Assembly: GCA_000437275.1 (NCBI GenBank)
Contig: FR899724.1
Location: 42,270 to 59,634 of the forward strand
Direction of reading: 5' to 3'
DNA length: 17,365 nucleotides
DNA from: Clostridium sp. CAG:411
GTDB lineage: Bacteria > Bacillota > Clostridia > Lachnospirales > Lachnospiraceae
The position numbers and the translations under genes are program-made. Below the pieces are notes generated by a model. It was not told where the DNA came from and did not search any database. It saw only the letters and a list, made by a program, of their open reading frames with translations. Position 1 is the first letter of the stretch, and every line of letters starts with the position of its first letter. Positions 1 to 7,619 of the stretch are shown here, piece after piece.

Positions 1-1229
1 AACTCAGAGCCATACAATAATACATTTTTTTTCTTTTTTTCTGTATTTTTCCATTCTTTGCAACATTTCTTTCCATGCAATACCTGTTCCACAATATGTT
101 TTGCCGCATCTTTATTATCATAGGTACAAAACTTTTCCAAAAATGCACGATCATCATAGGTTATTCCCATCTGCAATTCCTTTGAAAGTTCTTCTACATT
201 ATAGACAATCGGAAACGGAAGCTGTTCCAAATCTATATATAGGCCCCGATCTTTTTGATATTCTTCCAAATCATATGGAAATAATATGATTTTTTTTCTA
301 GTATTTGCAAAGTCAAAGAAAATGCTGGAATAGTCGGTTATTAATGTATCGCAACAGGTAAGAAATTCATAAACATCTTCCGTCTCTTCGTAATTTCTAA
401 TATGTTTATAAATTTCCATAGAAATCCCTTTTGTTACAAATGGATGCAGTTTGACAAACAAAACTTGGGAAGCATCTAGTTTTTTATCCAATTGATCCAG
501 CATCCCTTTTAGTCTCGTAAGCTGTTCATCCTGTTTTTCTTTTCCTACAATCCCTCTCCATGTAGGCATATACATGATGACCTGCTTTCCCACAAGCCCC
601 AATCGTTCTCTTATATCTGCCCGTTCTTCTTCAAAAAAGATACTGTTTCTTGGATATCCTTCCAACAAAACTGTTCCTTGGTATAAAGGTGCTATTTGAT
701 AGGCATGCATCATAAGATTACACATCGCTTCACTTGGATATAATAAATAATCCGACATTAGAAAATTGCGTTGTATGTTCCACATAGCATATGCACTGGT
801 ATTCTCATCTCTACCCATTTTTTTCAATGGTGTTCCATGCCAGGTATTAATAAGCACCTGTCCTTCTCTTTTTACATATACTCGCTCCATGGAAGTGTCT
901 ACAAACAAATATTTTGCAGTGCTAATCCAGCGATAATAGGCTGCCGAATAGACCGTAATAAATGTTACATTCGAAATGCCCGCTTTCAAAAACTTTTTTT
1001 CTATCTGCTCCCGACATTCCTTTGTAACCAATATTCCGATCTCATATGTTTCCTGTTCTTTCCTTATTTCCTGCAATAAATACCAAAGATTCGCAGCAAA
1101 TTCTTTTCCTGTTCGGGATTCAAATATTATTCGCTTATCCTTAATCGGCATCTTTTTACAACAATACTGATAATAGGTTTCATATACGATATCTTTTCCC
1201 ATTCTTGCTATTTTTCTATATTTGCTCAT
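1..1229 (-). CDS. CDP-glycerol glycerophosphotransferase family protein (TagF-like), 3' end outside window
   Basis: Open reading frame of 409 complete codons that runs off the left edge without a stop. It starts at an ATG at 1229-1227 behind a strong GGAGGTG at 1240-1234, spaced 4 nt. The product belongs to the family that transfers glycerol-phosphate or ribitol-phosphate from a CDP-activated donor to a growing teichoic-acid-type polymer on the cytoplasmic face of the membrane. Visible family motifs are TWHGTPLK, GYPRNS, MPTWRG, KLHPF and TDYSS, in the usual order. The sequence is close to the neighbouring 794-residue protein at 3596-5980 across the whole visible stretch. The last visible residues (KKKNVLLYGSE) match the point where that relative enters its GT4 domain, so this gene probably also continues into a glycosyltransferase. 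It is the last visible gene of the operon, 124 nt after the pyruvyltransferase gene. The TagF family call is firm; which polyol phosphate it transfers is unknown. Confidence 0.9.
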   Translation of the reverse strand, partial: MSKYRKIARMGKDIVYETYYQYCCKKMPIKDKRIIFESRTGKEFAANLWYLLQEIRKEQETYEIGILVTKECREQIEKKFLKAGISNVTFITVYSAAYYRWISTAKYLFVDTSMERVYVKREGQVLINTWHGTPLKKMGRDENTSAYAMWNIQRNFLMSDYLLYPSEAMCNLMMHAYQIAPLYQGTVLLEGYPRNSIFFEEERADIRERLGLVGKQVIMYMPTWRGIVGKEKQDEQLTRLKGMLDQLDKKLDASQVLFVKLHPFVTKGISMEIYKHIRNYEETEDVYEFLTCCDTLITDYSSIFFDFANTRKKIILFPYDLEEYQKDRGLYIDLEQLPFPIVYNVEELSKELQMGITYDDRAFLEKFCTYDNKDAAKHIVEQVLHGKKCCKEWKNTEKKKKNVLLYGSE

Positions 1230-1267
1230 ATGTCACCTCCAAAGTCAAATCGTCATCTTCTAGAATA

Positions 1268-1335
1268 TAAGGTATTTTTTTTGCAGATAACATACCTTAC
1301 AAACATAAATGCTTACTCTGTATATTATCTGCAAA
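1268..1335. repeat. Two interleaved inverted repeats in an intergenic spacer
   Basis: A perfect 11-bp inverted repeat (TTTGCAGATAA at 1280-1290, TTATCTGCAAA at 1325-1335) interleaves with a perfect 8-bp one (TAAGGTAT at 1268-1275, ATACCTTA at 1292-1299). The arm order is A-B-A'-B', which is a pseudoknot topology or two structures where forming one hinders the other. It lies in the 124-nt gap upstream of the minus-strand gene starting at 1229. Neither strand has a T-run directly after the stem, so it does not look like an ordinary terminator. Function is not known. Confidence 0.5.
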
Positions 1336-1353
1336 TGAAATCATAAACTTATT

Positions 1354-3579
1354 TTATTTCTTTTTTTGTCGATTGAAGAGAATAATTTCCTGCATATCCT
1401 CTCCCTGTTCCATCTTATTCATTAAAAGTGTTCTTCCTTCTGTAAGAGGAACTCTTTGCTTTAATTCTGCTTCTTCATAAGGTTGCATAACCAATTGATT
1501 TGCTACGAGAGAAAGTAATTTCTCCCCTTTCTCCGTATGCACACAAAGCATATCTTCACCCATAGGAAATGCTTCTTTCTTTGTACTGTTATTTTTTACA
1601 GTACAATCTGCAACTGCAATTCCCTTTTCCATGTATTTTGAAGTATACATGCTATGTCTTGTCGTATGCCCTCTTCGAACTGCATACATAAACAAATTAC
1701 TGTATGCACTAGATACATAAATATCTCCACTTGCAAAGGTAATACATGTATATGGTTTTTGAGCGGTTCTAATCTTGTTATCAAACTCAACTTTTACCAC
1801 TTTTGAACCATAACTTTGTTCCAAACTCTCTAAATACTTTTCATATACTTTTTGTGATGCCAATGCTTTTCCTAATATCTGCACAGTATAAAGATTTTCT
1901 TCTTCTTTTCCCAAAAAGTGATATAAGGCATCTACCTTACTTGCAGAGCCCATAAACAATACTTTTCTTCCTTTTACAAGTTCATTTTTTACTTGTGAAA
2001 AAATATCATTGAATGTCTCTTCTACATATTTTTCCATAAAGAAACCATTGGCTTCTTCTATATTCTCTGCCAAGTGATATTCAGGGAACAGACTATTATA
2101 ATAGCCAATACCTGCAACGACTCCACCTTGTTTCCATATTTCCTCTGCAAGCGCTTTCATCACGCCACCGCCAGAACAGACCTCTAATTCTTCTTCTGCG
2201 GATAAATGTGCTGTATACGCAGCTTTTATGGCTCTTCCTGCGGATTCATTTCCATACAGGCATACTGTTTCTTTTGCCTTTTCTTCCTGCCCTTCTATTA
2301 TTTGTGGATAAAAGATACCTTCTTCATCTCTCTTCATGCAAATTGCATCTGGAGATAACTCTCTACATAATCCACAACCATAGCATGAAAACTTATCTTT
2401 GGACTGTAAATACTTTTTCTCTGGAGTAATTGCTTCTGGCACTGTTTTTGGTCCTTTCAGAGCCTTTTGTAAATATGCTTCTGAAGTAACTCTTGCTTTC
2501 TTTCGCAATTCGTTTACTTTTGCATAGTCAATGTCCAGTTCACTCAAATCCTTTGGAATATCTTTTACTTCCGCTATTAAATGATTTTCAAGTTCAAATA
2601 GCTGTAATAAGTTTCTCATTCGGTCCGGATTTTTAAAATGAGGTACTGTAATAAATTTTTTCTCATAAATAGTAGAAAATACAGTTGCATGGAAGGAATT
2701 TGTAATAACAAACTTTGCACCATCTATTACACCTAAAAATTCTTCTGGTCCACCCTCTGAAAACTTTGCAATCTCATTTTTAAAACTATAATCTGCACGG
2801 TTGTTTACAACAGGAAGCCCTGTACGTGCTGAAATCTCTTCAACAATGGCATTCAATCTGGCATCTACTTTTACTAAATGTACGTTGTGGACAAAAATAT
2901 AATCTCCACCTTTTACTGGAAATGGCTTCTTTAGTTTGTCATATTTTTCTTTATCCAAAAGCAACGTTGGATCTAATACTAAATCTACTTCTTTGTCTGT
3001 TAATTCTTCTACTGCATTCTTCGCTTTTTCCTCACGCACAGAAATGTAATCCAGTCCTTTTAAATATTTTTGGACAACTACCTTTTCTTCCTCATCAAAT
3101 GCATCTTTACCGATACTTGCTGCGTAGGAAATTCGTTTCACATTTTCATCTCCAAAGGCGAGAAAATATGCTCCACTGATACCTCTTGTAATATTACCAT
3201 TCCAAACCTGATCACTACCAGTAATCAGCAAATCATAATCAAACTGTGCATTTCTCAATGCCTCATAACTATGATATGGTCTGGTAGATGGAAGTACCTC
3301 GCGGATAAACTTTTCAAATTTCTTATATCGTTTGGATTTTTCCGGTGTCCGTACACGAGCTTTCATATACTGTAATTTATGACATACACGGTTGACCATG
3401 CTATTATTGGAAATCCATCTAGGCACATACACCTGATATAAATTGTCGATGGCTGGAATTCGATAGTTAATTACTTCCACCTGATGTCCTTCATTTTTTA
3501 ATTTTTCCTGAAGCGCCCATACTTGCAATACTGCACCATAATTATGGGCACTATTAAATGTAATAATACCGATTTTCAT
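1354..3579 (-). CDS. Polysaccharide pyruvyltransferase fused to a degenerate FrhB-like (F420 hydrogenase beta) domain
   Basis: 741 residues. I start at the ATG at 3579, which follows GGAGAAGG and begins with MKIGIITF, a typical family N-terminus. A longer in-frame start at 3612 would overlap the upstream gene. Residues 1-370 resemble polysaccharide pyruvyltransferases (PF04230), which transfer pyruvate from PEP to sugars of surface polymers: NYGAVLQVWAL at 13-23, ITGSDQVWN at 119-127, and a SFHAT motif at 295-299 with the conserved histidine. Residues 395-700 match the FrhB-like protein at 6338-7552 in layout but have lost its cofactor residues. The first ferredoxin motif is CYGCGLC (399-405) with the fourth cysteine replaced by Ser409. 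The second cluster is absent. GTGC has become GSAS (544-547), and the C of CHG is Gly570. The CYQC pair is also missing. It sits 16 nt after the TagF-GT4 gene and is probably cotranscribed. The first domain is a confident family call; its sugar substrate is unknown. The second half may be a scaffold or pseudoenzyme, which is inference. Confidence 0.88.
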   Translation of the reverse strand: MKIGIITFNSAHNYGAVLQVWALQEKLKNEGHQVEVINYRIPAIDNLYQVYVPRWISNNSMVNRVCHKLQYMKARVRTPEKSKRYKKFEKFIREVLPSTRPYHSYEALRNAQFDYDLLITGSDQVWNGNITRGISGAYFLAFGDENVKRISYAASIGKDAFDEEEKVVVQKYLKGLDYISVREEKAKNAVEELTDKEVDLVLDPTLLLDKEKYDKLKKPFPVKGGDYIFVHNVHLVKVDARLNAIVEEISARTGLPVVNNRADYSFKNEIAKFSEGGPEEFLGVIDGAKFVITNSFHATVFSTIYEKKFITVPHFKNPDRMRNLLQLFELENHLIAEVKDIPKDLSELDIDYAKVNELRKKARVTSEAYLQKALKGPKTVPEAITPEKKYLQSKDKFSCYGCGLCRELSPDAICMKRDEEGIFYPQIIEGQEEKAKETVCLYGNESAGRAIKAAYTAHLSAEEELEVCSGGGVMKALAEEIWKQGGVVAGIGYYNSLFPEYHLAENIEEANGFFMEKYVEETFNDIFSQVKNELVKGRKVLFMGSASKVDALYHFLGKEEENLYTVQILGKALASQKVYEKYLESLEQSYGSKVVKVEFDNKIRTAQKPYTCITFASGDIYVSSAYSNLFMYAVRRGHTTRHSMYTSKYMEKGIAVADCTVKNNSTKKEAFPMGEDMLCVHTEKGEKLLSLVANQLVMQPYEEAELKQRVPLTEGRTLLMNKMEQGEDMQEIILFNRQKKK

Positions 3580-3595
3580 ATTCCTTCTCCATTCG

Positions 3596-5980
3596 TTAAA
3601 ACAAAGCTTCAAACTGTTCTACTGATTTCTCATTATACTTTTGGTAATCTACATTCATGGCTTTGATCTCTCCATTCATAAAGCGTACCATTCCTTGATA
3701 GATGCCATCCACACTGGTATCTACAAGAACACCGCCATGCTCTTTTACAAAGCCGCGTGGTCCCTGTACATCTGTTGATATGGTTGGGATACCTAGCGTA
3801 TCTGCCTCTAGCAATGTAAGGCCAAGTCCCTCATAATAAGAGGACAAAATAAATAGATCACAACGTTTCATAACCGCCATTGGGTTACCCATATTTCGTA
3901 TAATTACAATATTGCTAACAGAACTTTCTGCATATTTGACAGTCTGATCATATAAAGTTCCATGTCCACCAATAATAATCAAATAAGAATTCGGATTCTT
4001 CGCTGCAAATTTTTCAAATGCCTGCATCAACATCTTATGTCCCTTTTCTGGTGAAAATCTACCTACTGATACAATTTTGGTAGCATCACTGGCAAGAATA
4101 CGATTTAACTCCTCCAACTCCACATTGGACTTTGTATTCTTATCAAAATATACATCCATAGCTCCTTTTTGACGAACCAATTCATAAGCATGGCAGTTAT
4201 TTACAACGCATAAATTTGCATGTTTTCCTGCGATTTTTCTAGTTGATTCCATCAAATCCTGTGTCACCACTGCTACCTTATCATAATTGCGGTATGCACT
4301 GCGTAAGGTCGGCATATGTTGATTATTTCTCGTTTTCATTTCTTCTAACATATCGTTATGAACGAAAATGAAACGCTTTGCATCAATTTCCTGGAAGAAA
4401 CGGATCAATTGCTTTTCATATCCTGCAAATTGGATCGCATAATCAATCTTAGCACATCCATAATGCTTTTGTACTTCACGTTTATACATACGTGTTAAGT
4501 ACTTATTTACAAACGCATTTTCTACATTTTTATTTTCATATAACATCAACGCGATTTTTTCTTTGATTGTCATTGCAGGACGGCTACAAATTGGAAGAAA
4601 TCCTACTTTATCCGGAATCTGTCTTACACGTAACGGATCTCTACGCACTGCATCTTCCATAAAAGATACATAATAATTTCTCTTGTCTAAATCAATATTG
4701 TGAAACAAGTTTACAAGCGATGCCGTCAAACCGTTTTTAGGAAGGCTGGAACTATACATCACGACATTTTTCTTTCCATGCCCATCCAATTTCATTTCCT
4801 TGCATACTTTTTGTCCTTTAATGACATGACTACAAATACGCTCTGCCGCACCAGGTCCATCATACGTGCAGCATCGTTTTAAAAATTCTGTATCATCATA
4901 ATTCTTTGGCGTATTTAATTCTTCTGCTAACTGTTTTGCTGTTTTAACAACAGGGAATGGTAAATCCTTTAAGTCTAAGTACATACCTCTCTGCTGAATG
5001 TATTCTGCCTCATCATAGGCAAATAAAATAATCTTTTTCTTCGTATTGGCAAAGTCAAAGAATACACTAGAGTAATCTGTGACAAGTCCATCACACATAT
5101 TCATAAATTCATAGGAATCATACGCATCTGGATATGGCTTAATATGTTTATAACCCGAAAAGTCCATTTCCTTTCCTACAAACGGATGTAGTTTTATATA
5201 AAATACTTGATTATCCGTAAGCATACGGTCTAAAGGTTTCATAAAATACGCAATCGAAAATAGCAGCTTATCCGACTCTTTCTTGGTAAGTAATCCTCTC
5301 CAAGTTGGCATATAAATAAATACTTCTTTTCCTTCTAAGCCAAGCTCTTTTCGAATATGACTACCTGCATTTGCATCAAAAAATACGGAATTTCTTGGAT
5401 ATCCCTCACAAAGTACCGTTCCCTGATACAGGCTTTCCAATCCATATGCAGATACCATCTTTTCTCGCATAAAGTCGTTTGGATATACCAGATAATCCGC
5501 CATAAGCAGATTTCTTTGTACATTTCCCATTGCATAAATTCGATTTTCTACATCCTGCCCCATATTCTTTAACGGGGTACCATGCCATGTATTGGTAATA
5601 ATCTGCCCTTCTTTTTTCACATACACACGTTCCATAGATGTATCTGTGAAAATATATTTTGCAGTAGAAACCACCTGATAATATCTCTTAGAGTGTAAAT
5701 ACACATACTCTACAGGTCTCAACTGATTCTGTTCTATCTTTTGTTGTAAATCTGCCTTTTTCTCTTTTGTCACAATCAGACATACTTTATAATCTTTGTA
5801 TTCCTCTGTGGACAACGCTTTCAATATATGGAAAATATTTCCTGCCAAATCAGAACCATTCTTTGATTCCAGCAGAATTAAATCTTCTTTTAACTTATCA
5901 TGATAATAATGCCTCGCATAATAGGTGTTCTTTAAGATTACTTTCGCACCCCTTATCTTCTTAAAAACAGATTTGTTCAT
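3596..5980 (-). CDS. Bifunctional TagF-like glycerophosphotransferase / GT4 glycosyltransferase
   Basis: 794 residues from the ATG at 5980. A GTG at 5992 in the same frame is only 1 nt from the AAAGGAG site, too close, while the ATG lies 13 nt away, so the start is slightly uncertain. Residues 20-390 are a CDP-glycerol glycerophosphotransferase domain (PF04464): TWHGTPLK at 131-138, GYPRNS at 193-198, MPTWRG at 224-229, KLHPF at 263-267 and TDYSS at 301-305. Residues 405-794 are a GT-B glycosyltransferase of the GT4 type: NGLTASLVNLF near 416, VGRFSPEKG at 639-647, and the nucleotide-sugar EX7E-like segment YYEGLGLTLLEA at 715-726. No signal peptide or membrane segment is visible, so it is probably cytoplasmic or membrane-associated. 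The fusion would couple addition of a polyol phosphate and a sugar to the same polymer (inference). It is the first gene of the minus-strand operon and has a good promoter at 6031-6059. The gene at 1-1229 is a close relative of its first domain. Confidence 0.9.
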   Translation of the reverse strand: MNKSVFKKIRGAKVILKNTYYARHYYHDKLKEDLILLESKNGSDLAGNIFHILKALSTEEYKDYKVCLIVTKEKKADLQQKIEQNQLRPVEYVYLHSKRYYQVVSTAKYIFTDTSMERVYVKKEGQIITNTWHGTPLKNMGQDVENRIYAMGNVQRNLLMADYLVYPNDFMREKMVSAYGLESLYQGTVLCEGYPRNSVFFDANAGSHIRKELGLEGKEVFIYMPTWRGLLTKKESDKLLFSIAYFMKPLDRMLTDNQVFYIKLHPFVGKEMDFSGYKHIKPYPDAYDSYEFMNMCDGLVTDYSSVFFDFANTKKKIILFAYDEAEYIQQRGMYLDLKDLPFPVVKTAKQLAEELNTPKNYDDTEFLKRCCTYDGPGAAERICSHVIKGQKVCKEMKLDGHGKKNVVMYSSSLPKNGLTASLVNLFHNIDLDKRNYYVSFMEDAVRRDPLRVRQIPDKVGFLPICSRPAMTIKEKIALMLYENKNVENAFVNKYLTRMYKREVQKHYGCAKIDYAIQFAGYEKQLIRFFQEIDAKRFIFVHNDMLEEMKTRNNQHMPTLRSAYRNYDKVAVVTQDLMESTRKIAGKHANLCVVNNCHAYELVRQKGAMDVYFDKNTKSNVELEELNRILASDATKIVSVGRFSPEKGHKMLMQAFEKFAAKNPNSYLIIIGGHGTLYDQTVKYAESSVSNIVIIRNMGNPMAVMKRCDLFILSSYYEGLGLTLLEADTLGIPTISTDVQGPRGFVKEHGGVLVDTSVDGIYQGMVRFMNGEIKAMNVDYQKYNEKSVEQFEALF

Positions 5981-6030
5981 TTTAACAAACACACTCCTTT
6001 ATCCTTATGGCAAATTGCACCCATTATTTC

Positions 6031-6059
6031 ATGATATATCATAAGAAAGGGAAAGTCAA
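6031..6059 (-). promoter_or_regulatory. Putative sigma-A promoter for the TagF-GT4 / pyruvyltransferase operon
   Basis: Read on the minus strand: -35 TTGACT (6059-6054, 5 of 6 matches), a 17-bp spacer, and -10 TATCAT (6036-6031, 5 of 6). Transcription would start near 6024, giving a short leader of about 45 nt before the ATG at 5980. The -10 box overlaps a 12-bp palindrome, ATGATATATCAT at 6031-6042. Confidence 0.6.
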
Positions 6060-6251
6060 CAATCCGTTCGTTATCCACCAAAAAAAGTAAGTATTTCCAA
6101 ACACTTGACAAAATAGTAACATAACTTTGACATACCCCACCCTCTATTCCAGTATGTGAACAAATTTTTATGTTTTTTCTATTTCTATCACACCTCATCC
6201 ACTAATTATTTCAAAAACTTTGTTTGAAAAAAATAAATCCAGACAAAGCAG

Positions 6252-6280
6252 TTTATATTTTTTTCAAATCAAGGTATAAT
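6252..6280 (+). promoter_or_regulatory. Putative sigma-A promoter for the FrhB-like gene
   Basis: A perfect -10 box TATAAT (6275-6280) is preceded by a 17-bp spacer and a weak -35 TTTATA (6252-6257, 4 of 6 matches). The start of transcription would be near 6287, about 50 nt before the ATG at 6338. The Shine-Dalgarno AAGGAGGT at 6327-6334 is near perfect. Confidence 0.6.
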
Positions 6281-6337
6281 GATAAGCGAGATGAATGAAA
6301 CAAGCTTCAATAAAGAAATGTTTACCAAGGAGGTACT

Positions 6338-7552
6338 ATGGAATTATTAAAATCAAAACAGGACTGTTGCGGATGTAGAACCTGCGAAAAGGTATGTCCA
6401 AAACAAGCAATCACAATGGTGGAAGACGAATGCGGTTTTTTATATCCACAAATCTCACCAGAAAAATGTATTGATTGCGGACTATGTCTAAAAAAATGCG
6501 CTTTCCAAAGTGGATATAAAACAAGAAAAGAATTTGAGCCATTTTATGGATATGGCGCTCGTCACAAACTAGAAAAAACCTATATGCATAGTAGATCCGG
6601 TGGTGCTTTTGTTGCAATCTCCAGTCTTATTCTTGAACAAAAGGGGGCAGTCTATGGAGCTGGCTATAGTCAAGAAAATGACTTTCATCGAATCATCCAT
6701 AAACGGGCAACTACCAAACATGCAAGAAACGAATTTTGTGGTTCTAAATATGTCCAAAGTGACCTTGCAGACACCTTTCCATCTATCAAAAGTGATTTAG
6801 AAAGTGGACTCCCTGTACTTTTTAGTGGTACAGGATGTCAAGTTGGCGCACTTCATACCTATTTGGGGAAAGAATATGATAACTTATATACCATTGACAT
6901 CGTCTGTCATGGCGCACCCTCTCCAAAAATCTGGTCTGACTACTTAGACATGCGTGAAAAAGAATATCAGGGAAAAGTTACTGGAGTAAATTTCAGAAAC
7001 AAAAAAACACATGGTTGGAAAAAGCATCGGGAACTGATTAAAATAGGAGATCAAAAAATTGATTCCAGAGTATACACCAATCTTTTTTATAAAGAATTAG
7101 TTTCAAGACCATCCTGTTACCAATGTATTTACGCGAATACCAATCGTCCCGGTGATATTACGATTGCGGATTTCTGGGGACACGAAAAAGCTATTCCTGA
7201 TAAATGGGACGATGACAAGGGAATTTCTCTCGTTCTCGTAAATACCAAACAAGGTATGCATATCTGGGAAAAGGCACGAGAACAAATGGAATGGGTCGAT
7301 TGTACGGGCTATCCTTTCCGACATCAAAATATGAAAAGACCAACGAAAAAATCAGAATTATATGACGCTTTCTGGTCCGATTATACATCCAATGGTTTTG
7401 AATATTGTGTAAAAAAATACTTGAATTATACGCCAAAAACACCATCCGAAACACAAGCAAACTTACATGGTGAACAAGCTGACACTAAAAAGTCCCTTTC
7501 CCTTTCAGCCCGTAACCTTTTGAAAAAAATCTATCATTCTTTTAAAAAGTAG
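6338..7552 (+). CDS. FrhB-like iron-sulfur/flavin protein (F420 hydrogenase/dehydrogenase beta subunit family)
   Basis: 404 residues, ATG 3 nt after AAGGAGGT. The N-terminus has two ferredoxin-type [4Fe-4S] motifs: C10-x2-C13-x2-C16-x3-C20-P and C44-x2-C47-x2-C50-x3-C54. The FrhB-type domain follows with SRSGGAF (85-91), SGTGCQV (163-169), CHGAPS (190-195), a C260-x2-C263 pair and GDITIADFWG (272-281). The family reduces or oxidises substrates through Fe-S clusters and a flavin. In Firmicutes such proteins often sit in surface polysaccharide loci, and nothing here suggests F420 metabolism, so the name should not be read as a function. The 45-residue tail after about 360 is polar and lysine-rich. 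It is transcribed alone from its own promoter and ends at a strong terminator. The likely role is a redox step on a sugar or polymer in the same pathway as the neighbouring glycosyltransferases (inference). It also shows which residues the degenerate copy at 1354-3579 has lost. Confidence 0.88.
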   Translation: MELLKSKQDCCGCRTCEKVCPKQAITMVEDECGFLYPQISPEKCIDCGLCLKKCAFQSGYKTRKEFEPFYGYGARHKLEKTYMHSRSGGAFVAISSLILEQKGAVYGAGYSQENDFHRIIHKRATTKHARNEFCGSKYVQSDLADTFPSIKSDLESGLPVLFSGTGCQVGALHTYLGKEYDNLYTIDIVCHGAPSPKIWSDYLDMREKEYQGKVTGVNFRNKKTHGWKKHRELIKIGDQKIDSRVYTNLFYKELVSRPSCYQCIYANTNRPGDITIADFWGHEKAIPDKWDDDKGISLVLVNTKQGMHIWEKAREQMEWVDCTGYPFRHQNMKRPTKKSELYDAFWSDYTSNGFEYCVKKYLNYTPKTPSETQANLHGEQADTKKSLSLSARNLLKKIYHSFKK

Positions 7553-7563
7553 TGATAATAGAC

Positions 7564-7619
7564 AAAAAGATACTCTCACTGTTCAGCCACAAATAATGGA
7601 ACAGTGAGAGTATCTTTTT
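7564..7619. terminator. Bidirectional rho-independent terminator
   Basis: A perfect 21-bp inverted repeat (7564-7584 with 7599-7619) with a 14-nt loop. It has T6 at the plus-strand end (7615-7620) and T5 on the minus strand (7568-7564). It serves both the FrhB-like gene, which ends at 7552, and the convergent sulfotransferase gene, whose TAA at 7621-7619 overlaps the end of the stem. Confidence 0.92.

Larger units (their letters stand above)
5981..6337. other. Divergent intergenic region between two envelope transcription units
   Basis: 357 nt without a credible gene. It carries the leftward promoter at 6031-6059 and the rightward promoter at 6252-6280, described separately. Between them are two TTGACA copies on the plus strand (6105-6110 and 6127-6132), 22 bp apart, neither followed by a convincing -10 box. 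They might be binding sites for a regulator, but nothing proves it. The rest is plain AT-rich sequence. Confidence 0.6.

Noticed and set aside
3580..3612. Longer start of the pyruvyltransferase fusion
   Set aside because: It overlaps the upstream gene; the ATG at 3579 has a good Shine-Dalgarno and the typical family N-terminus.
5977..6198. 73-residue minus-strand open frame in the divergent intergenic region
   Set aside because: It has no good ribosome binding site, covers the promoter of the TagF-GT4 gene and looks like translated AT-rich spacer.
6338..7552. Coenzyme F420-dependent metabolism
   Set aside because: FrhB-like proteins are common in Firmicute polysaccharide loci and nothing else here suggests F420 or hydrogenase genes.
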